Source: an uncultured Elusimicrobium sp. (GTDB taxonomy: Bacteria > Elusimicrobiota > Elusimicrobia > Elusimicrobiales > Elusimicrobiaceae). From it: 14,852 nucleotides of DNA. Numbering within the stretch: the stretch's first letter is position 1; each line of letters starts with the position of its first letter. This document shows, piece after piece, positions 7,100 through 13,330 of this stretch. Position numbers and translations under genes: made by a program. The stretch is from the NCBI GenBank assembly GCA_937891135.1, contig CALAFB010000073.1:1-14852 (forward strand). The letters run 5' to 3'. The notes under the pieces are model-generated. The model saw nothing but the letters and a program-made list of their open reading frames with translations. It made no database searches and had not been told where the DNA came from.

Positions 7100-7300
7100 T
7101 GTTATGCAAATAGGGCGAAAGCCCCCTCAATCAATCCATAAACAGCCGGTAATGCAGGCAAGAATTGGAACGGGTAGCTCCCGGACGGGTTCTTGCCGAG
7201 CGTTTGTCGTTTTACGGCAGGCCGCGGCTGTCTGTTTGGGTTATTGATTGAGGGCTCAGATATAGCAGCCGTTTTTGCTGTATGGGAGTCCGCAATCAAT
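7100..7300 (+). promoter_or_regulatory. Bistable structured 5' leader of the third pilin gene
   Basis: The 324-base gap 7004-7327 holds no credible gene but dense structure. Conformation A: CCCTCAATCAAT (7124-7135) pairs perfectly with ATTGATTGAGGG (7243-7254); inside it ACAGCCG (7142-7148) pairs with CGGCTGT (7225-7231), and GGCAAGAA (7157-7164) with TTCTTGCC (7190-7197) capped by CGGG/CCCG. Conformation B: ATTGATTGAGGGCTC (7243-7257) pairs with GAGTCCGCAATCAAT (7286-7300), 13 Watson-Crick pairs, one G-U and one A-G mismatch, around a 7-pair hairpin (7262-7283). A and B share 7243-7254 and exclude each other. A GGGC-GAAA-GCCC tetraloop hairpin (7113-7124) also competes with the edge of A. 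The ribosome site of the pilin begins 13 bases after B ends. This looks like a riboswitch-type or thermosensor-type leader; a small RNA or a MITE-like inverted repeat are alternatives. I recognise no known family. Confidence 0.55.
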
Positions 7301-7327
7301 GAAACTACTTACAAAAGGACTTAACAA

Positions 7328-7978
7328 ATGACAAATAACCATACCCGGCGGGGTAAAACGCAAACACAAAATATAGACGCAAGAAAGGGGTTTATCCAGG
7401 AACAACAACTCTCAGGGCAAGCCCTGACCTATCAACTACGGGCATTCTCTTCCTCAAGGGACGAAGGAAACCGCGGGTTTACGCTGATTGAACTATTGGT
7501 GGTTATCCTCATCATCGGCATTTTGGCTGCTGTGGCGTTACCACAATACCAAAAGGCCGTGGAAAAAGCACGCGCTACCGAGGCCGTACTTACAATTAGC
7601 ACACTGGAAAAAGCCGTGGACCGGTGGATATTGGAAAATGGGATCACCTCAACTTCAATGATTCAGTTTACAGGAAACAACAAAGATCCAGATAACACCG
7701 CCACCTACGCCAGTTTAGATATTGATTTGGCATGTATAGAACAAGACAATACTACGTGTTTCACAAATTCATATAGTTATTATGGAAATTGCTCAAGTAC
7801 TAATTGTGAAATTATAGCGTATCGCGAAGGAAGTTTATATTATGTCTTATATTCTTCCAAAAATCCTTCAACAAATGCTTGGTCTCATACGTGTGGTTGG
7901 TTTGACAGTATCTCAAAAGCCGTATGCGATAGTTTAGTACCCCGGGGATGGACTTCATTAGAAAAATTTGACGCATAA
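7328..7978 (+). CDS. Type IV pilin-like prepilin with 50-residue leader
   Basis: A 216-residue prepilin. The ATG is supported by AAAAGGA 8 bases upstream and there is no other Met before the pilin domain, so the leader is 50 residues, far longer than the usual 6-25, hydrophilic and Gln/Arg-rich. The peptidase site is G50|F51; Glu5 is E55 in FTLIELLVVILIIG, followed by ALPQYQKAVEKARATEA. The mature domain has Cys residues in several close pairs (ACIEQDNTTC, NCSSTNC, HTCGWFDSISKAVC), with the last pair the likely C-terminal disulfide loop. Codons 29-33 (SGQAL) are encoded by the 16-base palindrome seen also at 3587-3602. It has its own structured leader and trailing hairpins, so it is an independent unit. 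Major pilin, minor pilin or pseudopilin cannot be distinguished. Confidence 0.86.
   Translation: MTNNHTRRGKTQTQNIDARKGFIQEQQLSGQALTYQLRAFSSSRDEGNRGFTLIELLVVILIIGILAAVALPQYQKAVEKARATEAVLTISTLEKAVDRWILENGITSTSMIQFTGNNKDPDNTATYASLDIDLACIEQDNTTCFTNSYSYYGNCSSTNCEIIAYREGSLYYVLYSSKNPSTNAWSHTCGWFDSISKAVCDSLVPRGWTSLEKFDA
7412..7427. repeat. 16-base palindrome, copy 2 (inside prepilin leader codons)
   Basis: TCAGGGCAAGCCCTGA, identical to 3587-3602, lies within the coding sequence and supplies leader residues around Ser-Gly-Gln-Ala-Leu. This part of the protein is removed by prepilin peptidase, so an insertion here would be tolerated. It may be a dispersed palindromic element; only two copies are seen in this window. 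Confidence 0.7.
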
Positions 7979-8001
7979 ACAACCTTAATAAACAACCTTA
8001 A
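7976..8001 (+). repeat. Tandem duplication over the pilin stop codon
   Basis: The 13-base unit TAAACAACCTTAA occurs twice back to back; the first copy begins with the pilin stop codon, and a third partial TAAA follows. It looks like a small slippage duplication with no coding consequence. Confidence 0.8.
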
Positions 8002-8008
8002 TAAATAT

Positions 8009-8030
8009 CCCCCGGCATAGCCGGGGGTTG
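8009..8030 (+). terminator. Hairpin terminator of the third pilin gene
   Basis: An 8-base stem CCCCCGGC/GCCGGGGG with the loop ATA, followed by TTGTCT, 30 bases after the pilin stop. The T-tract is weak, but the stem is nearly the same as the terminator at 3658-3678 behind the second pilin gene. Confidence 0.65.
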
Positions 8031-8043
8031 TCTACACAATACT

Positions 8044-8082
8044 ACAGCCGCCCAAAGTACAAAACCGGGCGGCTGTGGTTTT
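8044..8082 (+). terminator. Second intrinsic terminator between convergent genes
   Basis: A perfect 10-base stem ACAGCCGCCC (8044-8053) and GGGCGGCTGT (8067-8076), with a 13-base loop, then GGTTTTATT. It is a good + strand terminator backing up the one at 8009. Read on the - strand it lacks a T-tract, but may still help to end the ankyrin-protein transcript. Confidence 0.75.
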
Positions 8083-8097
8083 ATTCTAAAACTGCTG

Positions 8098-9750
8098 TTA
8101 CTGACTGCACTGGGTTAGCAACGCAGACGGACTAAAGGACTGATTAGCATCGCCTTCGCGCGCGCCGACGGAAACCAGATAATTATACATTTCATGCTCG
8201 CATGCGCGGGCTGCCCAGCCTAACGGCGTAAGGGCCGGGACGTTCTTGGCAGGAACCGTCTTATATTCCAACATCAGGGCCAACTGCCCTTTTTGGCGGG
8301 CTAATTGAACCAGATGTTTAAGCATCAATATATTCTTGCCAGATACTGCCATATGAAGTGCATTTCCCGATGTAGAAGGTTCAAACAGACGGGCCCCTTC
8401 ATTTACTAAATAGTCCACCATATCCGGCTGGTTATTTTCTACGGCTACTAATAATGCGGTTTTGCCTTCTTTGTTTTTTTCCGTCAGTAAACTACGGTTG
8501 GAAAGCACAAGTTCCTCCGCACGGGATTGATTACCGCTGGCCGCAGCCGCAAAAATATCATCGGCCTTTTGGGCTTGCTGTTGTTCTTTACGTTTGGCTA
8601 AAATTTGTTTATTATCTTGTTCAATCACAGCATTTTCTACTTCACGCACATCTTTATTAAACCATTCTAATACCGGGGTACGCCCATTTCGTTTGGCGAT
8701 GGCATACGGAACGAGCCCGTCCTTGGCGGCAATCGTCGGGTCCGCACCGGCCGCCAGCAAGCGTTTGACTACTTCTACGTATCCTTTAGAAGCCCCCCAA
8801 TATAACGCCGTTTCCCCTTTTTTGTTTTGGGCATTTACATCCAGCGGGGTCTGCATGGTTTGCGGCTGTAAAAGCATTTTAATCACTTCCGGATGATTAT
8901 AACGCGCGGCATAAATAAGTGCGGTATTTCCCTCGTTATTGGCCGCATTTACATCTGCCCGGTAGGCTAGCAAATGCTGCAAAATAACCACATCCCCCAG
9001 CGAAGCCGAAATAATTAGCGGCGTGTTGCCTTTGTCGTTGGAAATATTGGGGTCAATACCGCCCTTTAACATGGTAAGGGCCCCCGTTTCATTTTTAAGT
9101 GATACCGAACGGAACAAATAGTCTTTAGTAAGCCCTTCTTTGACTCCGTTTAATAAAAACAGTTCAATCATCGGCACATTGTTTTTTTCAAGTGCGATAT
9201 ACAACGGAGAATGTTTATAGTTATTGACTGCATTGATATTGGCCCCGGAATATACCAACCGTTGGGCAATATCTGTATGCCCGTTATACAAACTGCGGAT
9301 AAGGGCCGTGTCTTTGGTAAATGCGTTCGGTGCGTTGACATCTGCCCCCAGTAAAATAAGTTCTTCCACCGCTGCATAATTACCCAGAGTAGCCGCCGCC
9401 ACAATTAGCGGATCGCCTTTGCTGTTGACAATATTTACATCCGGCGTTTTGGTATTCAACATATCAATAAACGCCTGCGTATCATTTTTTTGTAATGCCT
9501 CTGTAAGCTCCGCTGCTAACTCCGCCGGAGTTTGCGTAACTATAATTTTAGGTACAATTTTACGGGAAGGAGTAGACGAAGCTCGGTTGTTCCACAACGT
9601 ATACATTACTAAAAATATTACCGGTAATAAGGCAATCAAGCCAATAACTCCCCACACCGTTTTTTTAGGAGCCTCTGCCGATGCATCTACCGGGAACCGG
9701 GTAATCCGGGAAAGGGTATTTTTGCGTCTTTTGGGTAAGGGAGCTGGCAT
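8098..9750 (-). CDS. Membrane-anchored ankyrin-repeat protein
   Basis: A 550-residue protein with a basic cytoplasmic N-tail (PKRRK), one membrane helix (about 32-53, WGVIGLIALLPVIFLVMY) and two ankyrin blocks. The first (about 108-365) has repeats such as GNTPLIISASLGDVVILQHL, EGNTALIYAARYNHPEVIKM and KGETALYWGASKGYVEVVKR, each ending in the GADVN type turn. A Gln/Lys/Ala-rich helical linker (about 366-397) leads to the second block (398-540). By the positive-inside rule the repeats would face the periplasm, where they may bind a protein partner; the partner is unknown. It starts 1 base after the rnc stop (TGATATG) with AAAAGG about 8 bases upstream, so it is the coupled last gene of the lipid/RNA operon. 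Confidence 0.85.
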   Translation of the reverse strand: MPAPLPKRRKNTLSRITRFPVDASAEAPKKTVWGVIGLIALLPVIFLVMYTLWNNRASSTPSRKIVPKIIVTQTPAELAAELTEALQKNDTQAFIDMLNTKTPDVNIVNSKGDPLIVAAATLGNYAAVEELILLGADVNAPNAFTKDTALIRSLYNGHTDIAQRLVYSGANINAVNNYKHSPLYIALEKNNVPMIELFLLNGVKEGLTKDYLFRSVSLKNETGALTMLKGGIDPNISNDKGNTPLIISASLGDVVILQHLLAYRADVNAANNEGNTALIYAARYNHPEVIKMLLQPQTMQTPLDVNAQNKKGETALYWGASKGYVEVVKRLLAAGADPTIAAKDGLVPYAIAKRNGRTPVLEWFNKDVREVENAVIEQDNKQILAKRKEQQQAQKADDIFAAAASGNQSRAEELVLSNRSLLTEKNKEGKTALLVAVENNQPDMVDYLVNEGARLFEPSTSGNALHMAVSGKNILMLKHLVQLARQKGQLALMLEYKTVPAKNVPALTPLGWAARACEHEMYNYLVSVGAREGDANQSFSPSALLTQCSQ

Positions 9751-9751
9751 A

Positions 9752-10420
9752 TCAATTACCTTTTAATTTAATCAGCGCTTCATGCGCAGCCGCCTGTTCG
9801 GCTTGTTTACGGCTGTGGCCTTTGCCCAGGCCTAATTCTTTACCCGATAAACTGACACGGACGGTAAAGGTTTTATCATGGTCCGGACCGACCGTCTGAA
9901 TAATCTCATATTCCGGCACTTGCGGACCACGCTGCTGCAACACTTCTTGCAGACGGCTTTTAAAATCTTGTGCATCTTGAGAGAGCGTTTGCGTACGGAC
10001 CCACGGTAAAATAAACGCGCGGGCAGCTTCGTAACCACCATCCAGATAAATGGCCCCAATTACAGCTTCTACCGCGTTGGAAATAATACTGTCCCGTTCG
10101 CGGCCGCCCATAGCCAATTCCCCGCGGCCCAAAGAAATAAACCGGCCCAGGTTTAGCTGCTTGCCCCAAAGGTATAAGTTACGCCGGGAAACTAAATTTG
10201 CTTTAATTTTAGAAAGCACTCCCTCTTCATCATGTGGGCACCCGTTATAAATATAACCAGCCACGATAGCACCTAAAATGCTGTCCCCCAGGAATTCCAG
10301 GCGTTCATTATGTTTAATGCCCCGGTGCTCCCCGGCAAATGATTTATGAGTGAGTGCTTCCTTTAAAACGGCCTTATCTTTGAAGCAATATCCTAAGATA
10401 CGTTCAATATCCGTCTGCAC
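9752..10420 (-). CDS. rnc: Ribonuclease III
   Basis: A 222-residue double-strand-specific endonuclease for rRNA precursor and mRNA processing. The catalytic domain shows the signature NERLEFLGDS (38-47) with metal ligands E42 and D46, and SNAVEAVIGAIYLDGG (114-129) with the catalytic E118. The position before it, Asp in E. coli (D114), is Asn115 here, a variation I also associate with other phyla. The C-terminal double-stranded RNA-binding domain runs from about 152 to the end, with DFKSRLQEVLQQ and the basic GHSRKQAEQAAAHEAL. The start is GTG at 10420, two bases after the acpP stop; no good Shine-Dalgarno precedes it, so reinitiation from acpP is likely. The acpP-rnc neighbourhood is a common bacterial arrangement. 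Confidence 0.94.
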   Translation of the reverse strand: MQTDIERILGYCFKDKAVLKEALTHKSFAGEHRGIKHNERLEFLGDSILGAIVAGYIYNGCPHDEEGVLSKIKANLVSRRNLYLWGKQLNLGRFISLGRGELAMGGRERDSIISNAVEAVIGAIYLDGGYEAARAFILPWVRTQTLSQDAQDFKSRLQEVLQQRGPQVPEYEIIQTVGPDHDKTFTVRVSLSGKELGLGKGHSRKQAEQAAAHEALIKLKGN

Positions 10421-10422
10421 TA

Positions 10423-10668
10423 TTATTTTTTAGCGTTTTCTTGAATATAAGATACGGCTTCGCCGACAGTTTTAATTTTTTCGGCTTTATCATCCGGAAT
10501 TTCAATATCAAATTCTTCTTCCAAGGCCATGATGAGTTCCACCGTGTCCAAGGAATCGGCACCCAAATCGTTGACAAATTGGGCTTCGGGCTTTACTTGG
10601 TCGGCCTCTACGCCTAATTGTTCTACGATGATATTTTTTACTCTTTCTTGTACGTTTTCTACAGACAT
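10423..10668 (-). CDS. acpP: Acyl carrier protein
   Basis: An 81-residue acidic carrier of fatty-acid intermediates. The 4'-phosphopantetheine attachment site is Ser39 in DLGADSLDTVELIMALEEEF, and the helix II acidic face (E45, E50-E52) that docks partner enzymes is intact. Length and sequence are typical. The ATG has a strong GGAGG 6 bases upstream. It lies between fabG and rnc; the 47-base gap before it holds a small hairpin and a TATAAT box, so it may have its own promoter, consistent with the high demand for ACP. Confidence 0.96.
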   Translation of the reverse strand: MSVENVQERVKNIIVEQLGVEADQVKPEAQFVNDLGADSLDTVELIMALEEEFDIEIPDDKAEKIKTVGEAVSYIQENAKK

Positions 10669-10684
10669 GTTAGTCCTCCATAAA

Positions 10685-10710
10685 AAGGGTATTCCCTTAT
10701 TTCAATTATA
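10685..10710 (-). promoter_or_regulatory. Candidate internal promoter and small hairpin before acpP
   Basis: On the - strand a TATAAT (10705-10710) sits about 37 bases before the acpP ATG; no strong -35 is seen. It is followed by AAGGG-AATA-CCCTT (10685-10698) then TTT, a short terminator-like hairpin. Together they could set the acpP-rnc-ankyrin level independently of fabG, or act as a weak attenuator. Confidence 0.35.
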
Positions 10711-10715
10711 CAAAA

Positions 10716-11459
10716 TTATAGATATAAACCGCCATTTACCGCAAGCACTTGCCCGGTAATATAGGCAGCCTCTTCACTCGCCAAAAACACCACAGCATTG
10801 GCAATATCTGCCGCCGTAGCAAAGCGTTTTAACGGAACCGCTTCCAAGGCTTTGGCTTTTACGTCTTCGGGCAACGCATCGGTCATAGCGGTTTGCACAA
10901 ACCCCGGAGCTACGGCATTCACACGCACCCCTCGCGAACCAAATTCTTTGGCCCAGGTTTTGGTTAAACCAATCATCCCTGCCTTACTGGCTACATAATT
11001 AGCCTGGCCCGGGTTGCCCATTTGACCGACAACGGAAGAAATATTTACAATACTTCCGCTCCGTTTTTTAAACATCACTTTTAACGCCGCTTTAGACATC
11101 AAAAATGTGCCTTTTAAATTTACGTTGATAACCGCATCAAAATCTTCTTCACTCATGCGTACGGTTAAATTATCTTTGGTAATACCGGCGTTATTGACAA
11201 GCACATCCAGTTGTCCAAATTCTTTTAAAACGCCGTTTATAAAAGCATCACAATCTGCCGCTTTGGAAATATCCGCTACGTGCGCGTATACCTTTGCGCC
11301 CCGTTCTTTTAAATGGGCCGCTGCCCCGGCAAGCCCAGTTTCATGACTGGCACAAATAGCCAGATTAGCCCCTGCTTTGGCAAATTCTTCTGCAATAGCC
11401 AGCCCGATACCGCGGGTTGCGCCGGTAACAAGAACCGTTTTCCCGATAAAATTAGCCAT
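10716..11459 (-). CDS. fabG: 3-oxoacyl-[ACP] reductase
   Basis: A 247-residue classical short-chain dehydrogenase/reductase that reduces 3-oxoacyl-ACP with NADPH in the fatty-acid elongation cycle. The start at 11459 is chosen from CAGGAG about 7 bases upstream and the family N-terminus MANFIGKTVLVTGA; a longer frame runs back into plsX. Visible: the nucleotide-binding TGATRGIG (12-19), NNAG (89-92), and the catalytic set N114, S142, Y155 and K159 (YVASK), then the C-terminal ITGQVLAVNGGLYL. It overlaps the plsX stop by 8 bases and is followed by acpP, its substrate carrier. The SDR family is large, but this context makes FabG the best call. Confidence 0.94.
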   Translation of the reverse strand: MANFIGKTVLVTGATRGIGLAIAEEFAKAGANLAICASHETGLAGAAAHLKERGAKVYAHVADISKAADCDAFINGVLKEFGQLDVLVNNAGITKDNLTVRMSEEDFDAVINVNLKGTFLMSKAALKVMFKKRSGSIVNISSVVGQMGNPGQANYVASKAGMIGLTKTWAKEFGSRGVRVNAVAPGFVQTAMTDALPEDVKAKALEAVPLKRFATAADIANAVVFLASEEAAYITGQVLAVNGGLYL

Positions 11460-12501
11460 GGTAATTCTCCTGCTGGAGTTCTTTTTCCAACTCATCAAAG
11501 GTTGGCTTTAAGTTAGCCATTTTAGCAGCAATATCGCCAATAAAATCTTTTTCTACCAGACGGGAAGCCGTTTTAAGTGCATTAAAAATAGCCACTTCGT
11601 TGGATTTACCGTGTGAAATAATCGCTACCCCATTGACACCAACTAACGGTGCTCCGCCATAACAATCCGGGTTCGTATGGTTTTTGACGGCTTTGAAAGC
11701 ACTTTTGGAAAGAGAAGCCCCCAACATAGCCATCGGGCGTTTTTTAATTTCACGCTTAATCATTTGGATAAGCGTTTTGGAAAGCCCTTCGGCCATTTTT
11801 AAAACAATGTTACCCACAAAACCGTCGCAAACAATCACATCCGTATCCCCGGTGTTTACATCGCGGCCTTCAATGGTGCCTTTAAAATTAACCCCAATAT
11901 CACGCATGTGCGGTACGGTATGTTTGACCAGCATATTGCCTTTGGTTTCTTCTTCGCCAATGGACAATACCCCCACAGACGGGGCCGGAATATCAAATAC
12001 TTTTTGCATATAGGCAGAACCCATGACAGCAAATTGTAATAAGTGAATAGGTTTACAATCTGCATTGGCTCCGCCGTCCAACAATAAACTAACGCCTTTA
12101 TAGGTAGGCATGGGCGTGGCAATCGCCGGGCGTTGGACCCCTTTAATACGGCCCAGCCCAAACAACGCAGCCACCATGGCCGCCCCGGAATGACCCGCAG
12201 AAACAAACGCATCCGCTTCTTTTTTATGCACCAAATCGGCACATACAATGATGCTGGCGTTTTTCTTTTGGCGACATTCCTTGGCCGGCTCGGCCCCCAT
12301 ATCAATGGTTTCCGGCGCATGCACAATAGACAAGCCAGTCGGCAATTTGTTGTACCCTAGGGCCGTGAGTTCCTGGCGCAAAACCGTCTCATCCCCGACG
12401 AGGATTACTTCCACGCCCAGTTTTTTAACGGCTTTGAGCGCCCCGAGTACGTTGGGGCGCGCGCCAAAATCTCCGCCTAAAGCGTCCAATGCTATTTTCA
12501 T
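11452..12501 (-). CDS. plsX: Phosphate acyltransferase PlsX
   Basis: A 349-residue soluble enzyme that makes acyl-phosphate from acyl-ACP, the first step toward phosphatidic acid via PlsY. It begins MKIALDALGGDFGA, the family signature, and shows ECRQKKNASI, VSAGHSGAAM (101-110), LLDGGANADCKP (150-161) and VCDGFVGNIVLK. Length is usual for PlsX. It lies 9 bases after rpmF without a clear Shine-Dalgarno, which suggests coupling to rpmF translation, and its end overlaps fabG by 8 bases. rpmF-plsX-fabG-acpP is a widely conserved order joining ribosome and membrane-lipid genes. Confidence 0.95.
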   Translation of the reverse strand: MKIALDALGGDFGARPNVLGALKAVKKLGVEVILVGDETVLRQELTALGYNKLPTGLSIVHAPETIDMGAEPAKECRQKKNASIIVCADLVHKKEADAFVSAGHSGAAMVAALFGLGRIKGVQRPAIATPMPTYKGVSLLLDGGANADCKPIHLLQFAVMGSAYMQKVFDIPAPSVGVLSIGEEETKGNMLVKHTVPHMRDIGVNFKGTIEGRDVNTGDTDVIVCDGFVGNIVLKMAEGLSKTLIQMIKREIKKRPMAMLGASLSKSAFKAVKNHTNPDCYGGAPLVGVNGVAIISHGKSNEVAIFNALKTASRLVEKDFIGDIAAKMANLKPTFDELEKELQQENYHG

Positions 12502-12510
12502 AGCAGTTTA

Positions 12511-12720
12511 TTAGTTAGCTTCTTGGGCAGGTTCTTCTTTGGTTTTTTGAGCCACTACTACGCGGTCTTTATAATATCCGCAAGCAGGGCACACGTTGTG
12601 CGGCAAGCGTTTAGCGTGGCAATTCGGACATTCCACGAGCTGCGGAAGTTCTACGCCCGAGTTGTGAGATCTTCTCATATCCCGGCGGGAACGAGTATGT
12701 TTTTTCTTTGGATTTGGCAT
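12511..12720 (-). CDS. rpmF: 50S ribosomal protein L32
   Basis: A 69-residue basic ribosomal protein. The start MPNPKKKHTRSRRDMRRS is diagnostic of L32. It carries a four-cysteine zinc ribbon, C31-x2-C34 and C44-x2-C47 (CPNC, CPACG), the zinc-binding form of the protein as opposed to the Cys-less paralogue. A C-terminal acidic tail (KTKEEPAQEAN) extends a little past the usual end. AGGAG lies 8 bases before the ATG. It stands between DUF177 and plsX, its standard place. Confidence 0.96.
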   Translation of the reverse strand: MPNPKKKHTRSRRDMRRSHNSGVELPQLVECPNCHAKRLPHNVCPACGYYKDRVVVAQKTKEEPAQEAN

Positions 12721-12753
12721 TTTTATTACTCCTATAATTTGTAAAAATTCAAA

Positions 12754-13245
12754 CTACTTAAATTTGCCTTTTAATACACTAAAAGGCGATAAATGTTCTT
12801 CTTGGCAACCGCAAGGGCCTTCGTTTAAATCATGCCCGCATTGGGCACACAAGCCTTTGCAATCCGGCGCACACAGAAAACGGATATCTTCCGTAAGGGC
12901 CAGCGTTTGCGCAACTATATACATTATATCAATTATTTCAAGTTTGGTGCTATAAGTTTCTGAAAAATCGGCAGAAAACGGCTGCACCACGTGCTTTAAG
13001 CAGCGGGCACATTCTACTTCGCGCTCGCCAGAAATTTTGCCAGTTACGATAATGTCTTTGGGCGTAACGGAAAACGAGAGGTTTACTTCTGCCTTGGTAA
13101 TTTTGTTCGGGACTTGTAAGACACCGGCAAAATTTTCGGCCGGGATTTGGGCCGAGCAATTAAAATTTCCCATGCGGATTAGTTCGTGGGTTTTAAATTT
13201 TAGGTCTTGCGGAACGTCAAAGTCCGCGTAATTAGTAGAAGTCAT
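12754..13245 (-). CDS. DUF177/YceD-family protein
   Basis: A 163-residue DUF177 (YceD) protein, usually encoded just before rpmF and linked to 23S rRNA or ribosome accumulation; its mechanism is not well established. The family core is REVECARCLK (75-84) with Cys79/Cys82, followed by FSADFSETY and a C-terminal cysteine-rich end (C125, C129, C133, C136, C145, C147 in LCAQCGHDLNEGPCGC) that could bind zinc. The ATG at 13245 has no Shine-Dalgarno; an extended -10 (TGC-TAAAAT) ends 9 bases before it, so the message may be leaderless or nearly so. rpmF follows after 33 bases with its own good ribosome site. Confidence 0.9.
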   Translation of the reverse strand: MTSTNYADFDVPQDLKFKTHELIRMGNFNCSAQIPAENFAGVLQVPNKITKAEVNLSFSVTPKDIIVTGKISGEREVECARCLKHVVQPFSADFSETYSTKLEIIDIMYIVAQTLALTEDIRFLCAPDCKGLCAQCGHDLNEGPCGCQEEHLSPFSVLKGKFK

Positions 13246-13254
13246 ATATAAGGT

Positions 13255-13263
13255 ATTTTAGCA
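13255..13263 (-). promoter_or_regulatory. Extended -10 box for a near-leaderless DUF177 operon transcript
   Basis: TGCTAAAAT on the - strand is an extended -10 (TGn plus hexamer) whose hexamer ends 9 bases before the DUF177 ATG. A TTTCAC farther out is too close for an ideal -35, which extended -10 promoters can lack. This would start the DUF177-rpmF-plsX-fabG-acpP-rnc operon at or within a few bases of the ATG. Confidence 0.45.
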
Positions 13264-13289
13264 AATTTGACGGTGAAATGCGTGATAGA

Positions 13290-13330
13290 ACACCGGGAGC
13301 TAATCTTGTACGCTAATGGTTTCCCGGTGT
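13290..13330 (-). terminator. Inverted repeat over the stop of the tandem-repeat gene
   Basis: ACACCGGGA (13290-13298) and TCCCGGTGT (13322-13330) form a perfect 9-base stem around 23 bases that include the stop codon. Reading the - strand, TTCTATC follows, not a good T-tract, so termination is possible but weak; it may instead protect the 3' end. Confidence 0.4.

Noticed and set aside
7124..7254. 6S RNA, suggested by the rod-like fold
   Set aside because: It is shorter than typical 6S RNA and I cannot identify a promoter-mimic bubble; a switching leader explains the downstream partner better.
7102..7299. 65-codon - strand frame across the pilin leader
   Set aside because: It arises from the inverted-repeat DNA, has no ribosome site and no protein-like pattern.
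11460..11498. Longer N-terminus for FabG beginning inside plsX
   Set aside because: The family N-terminus and a good ribosome site both place the start at 11459.
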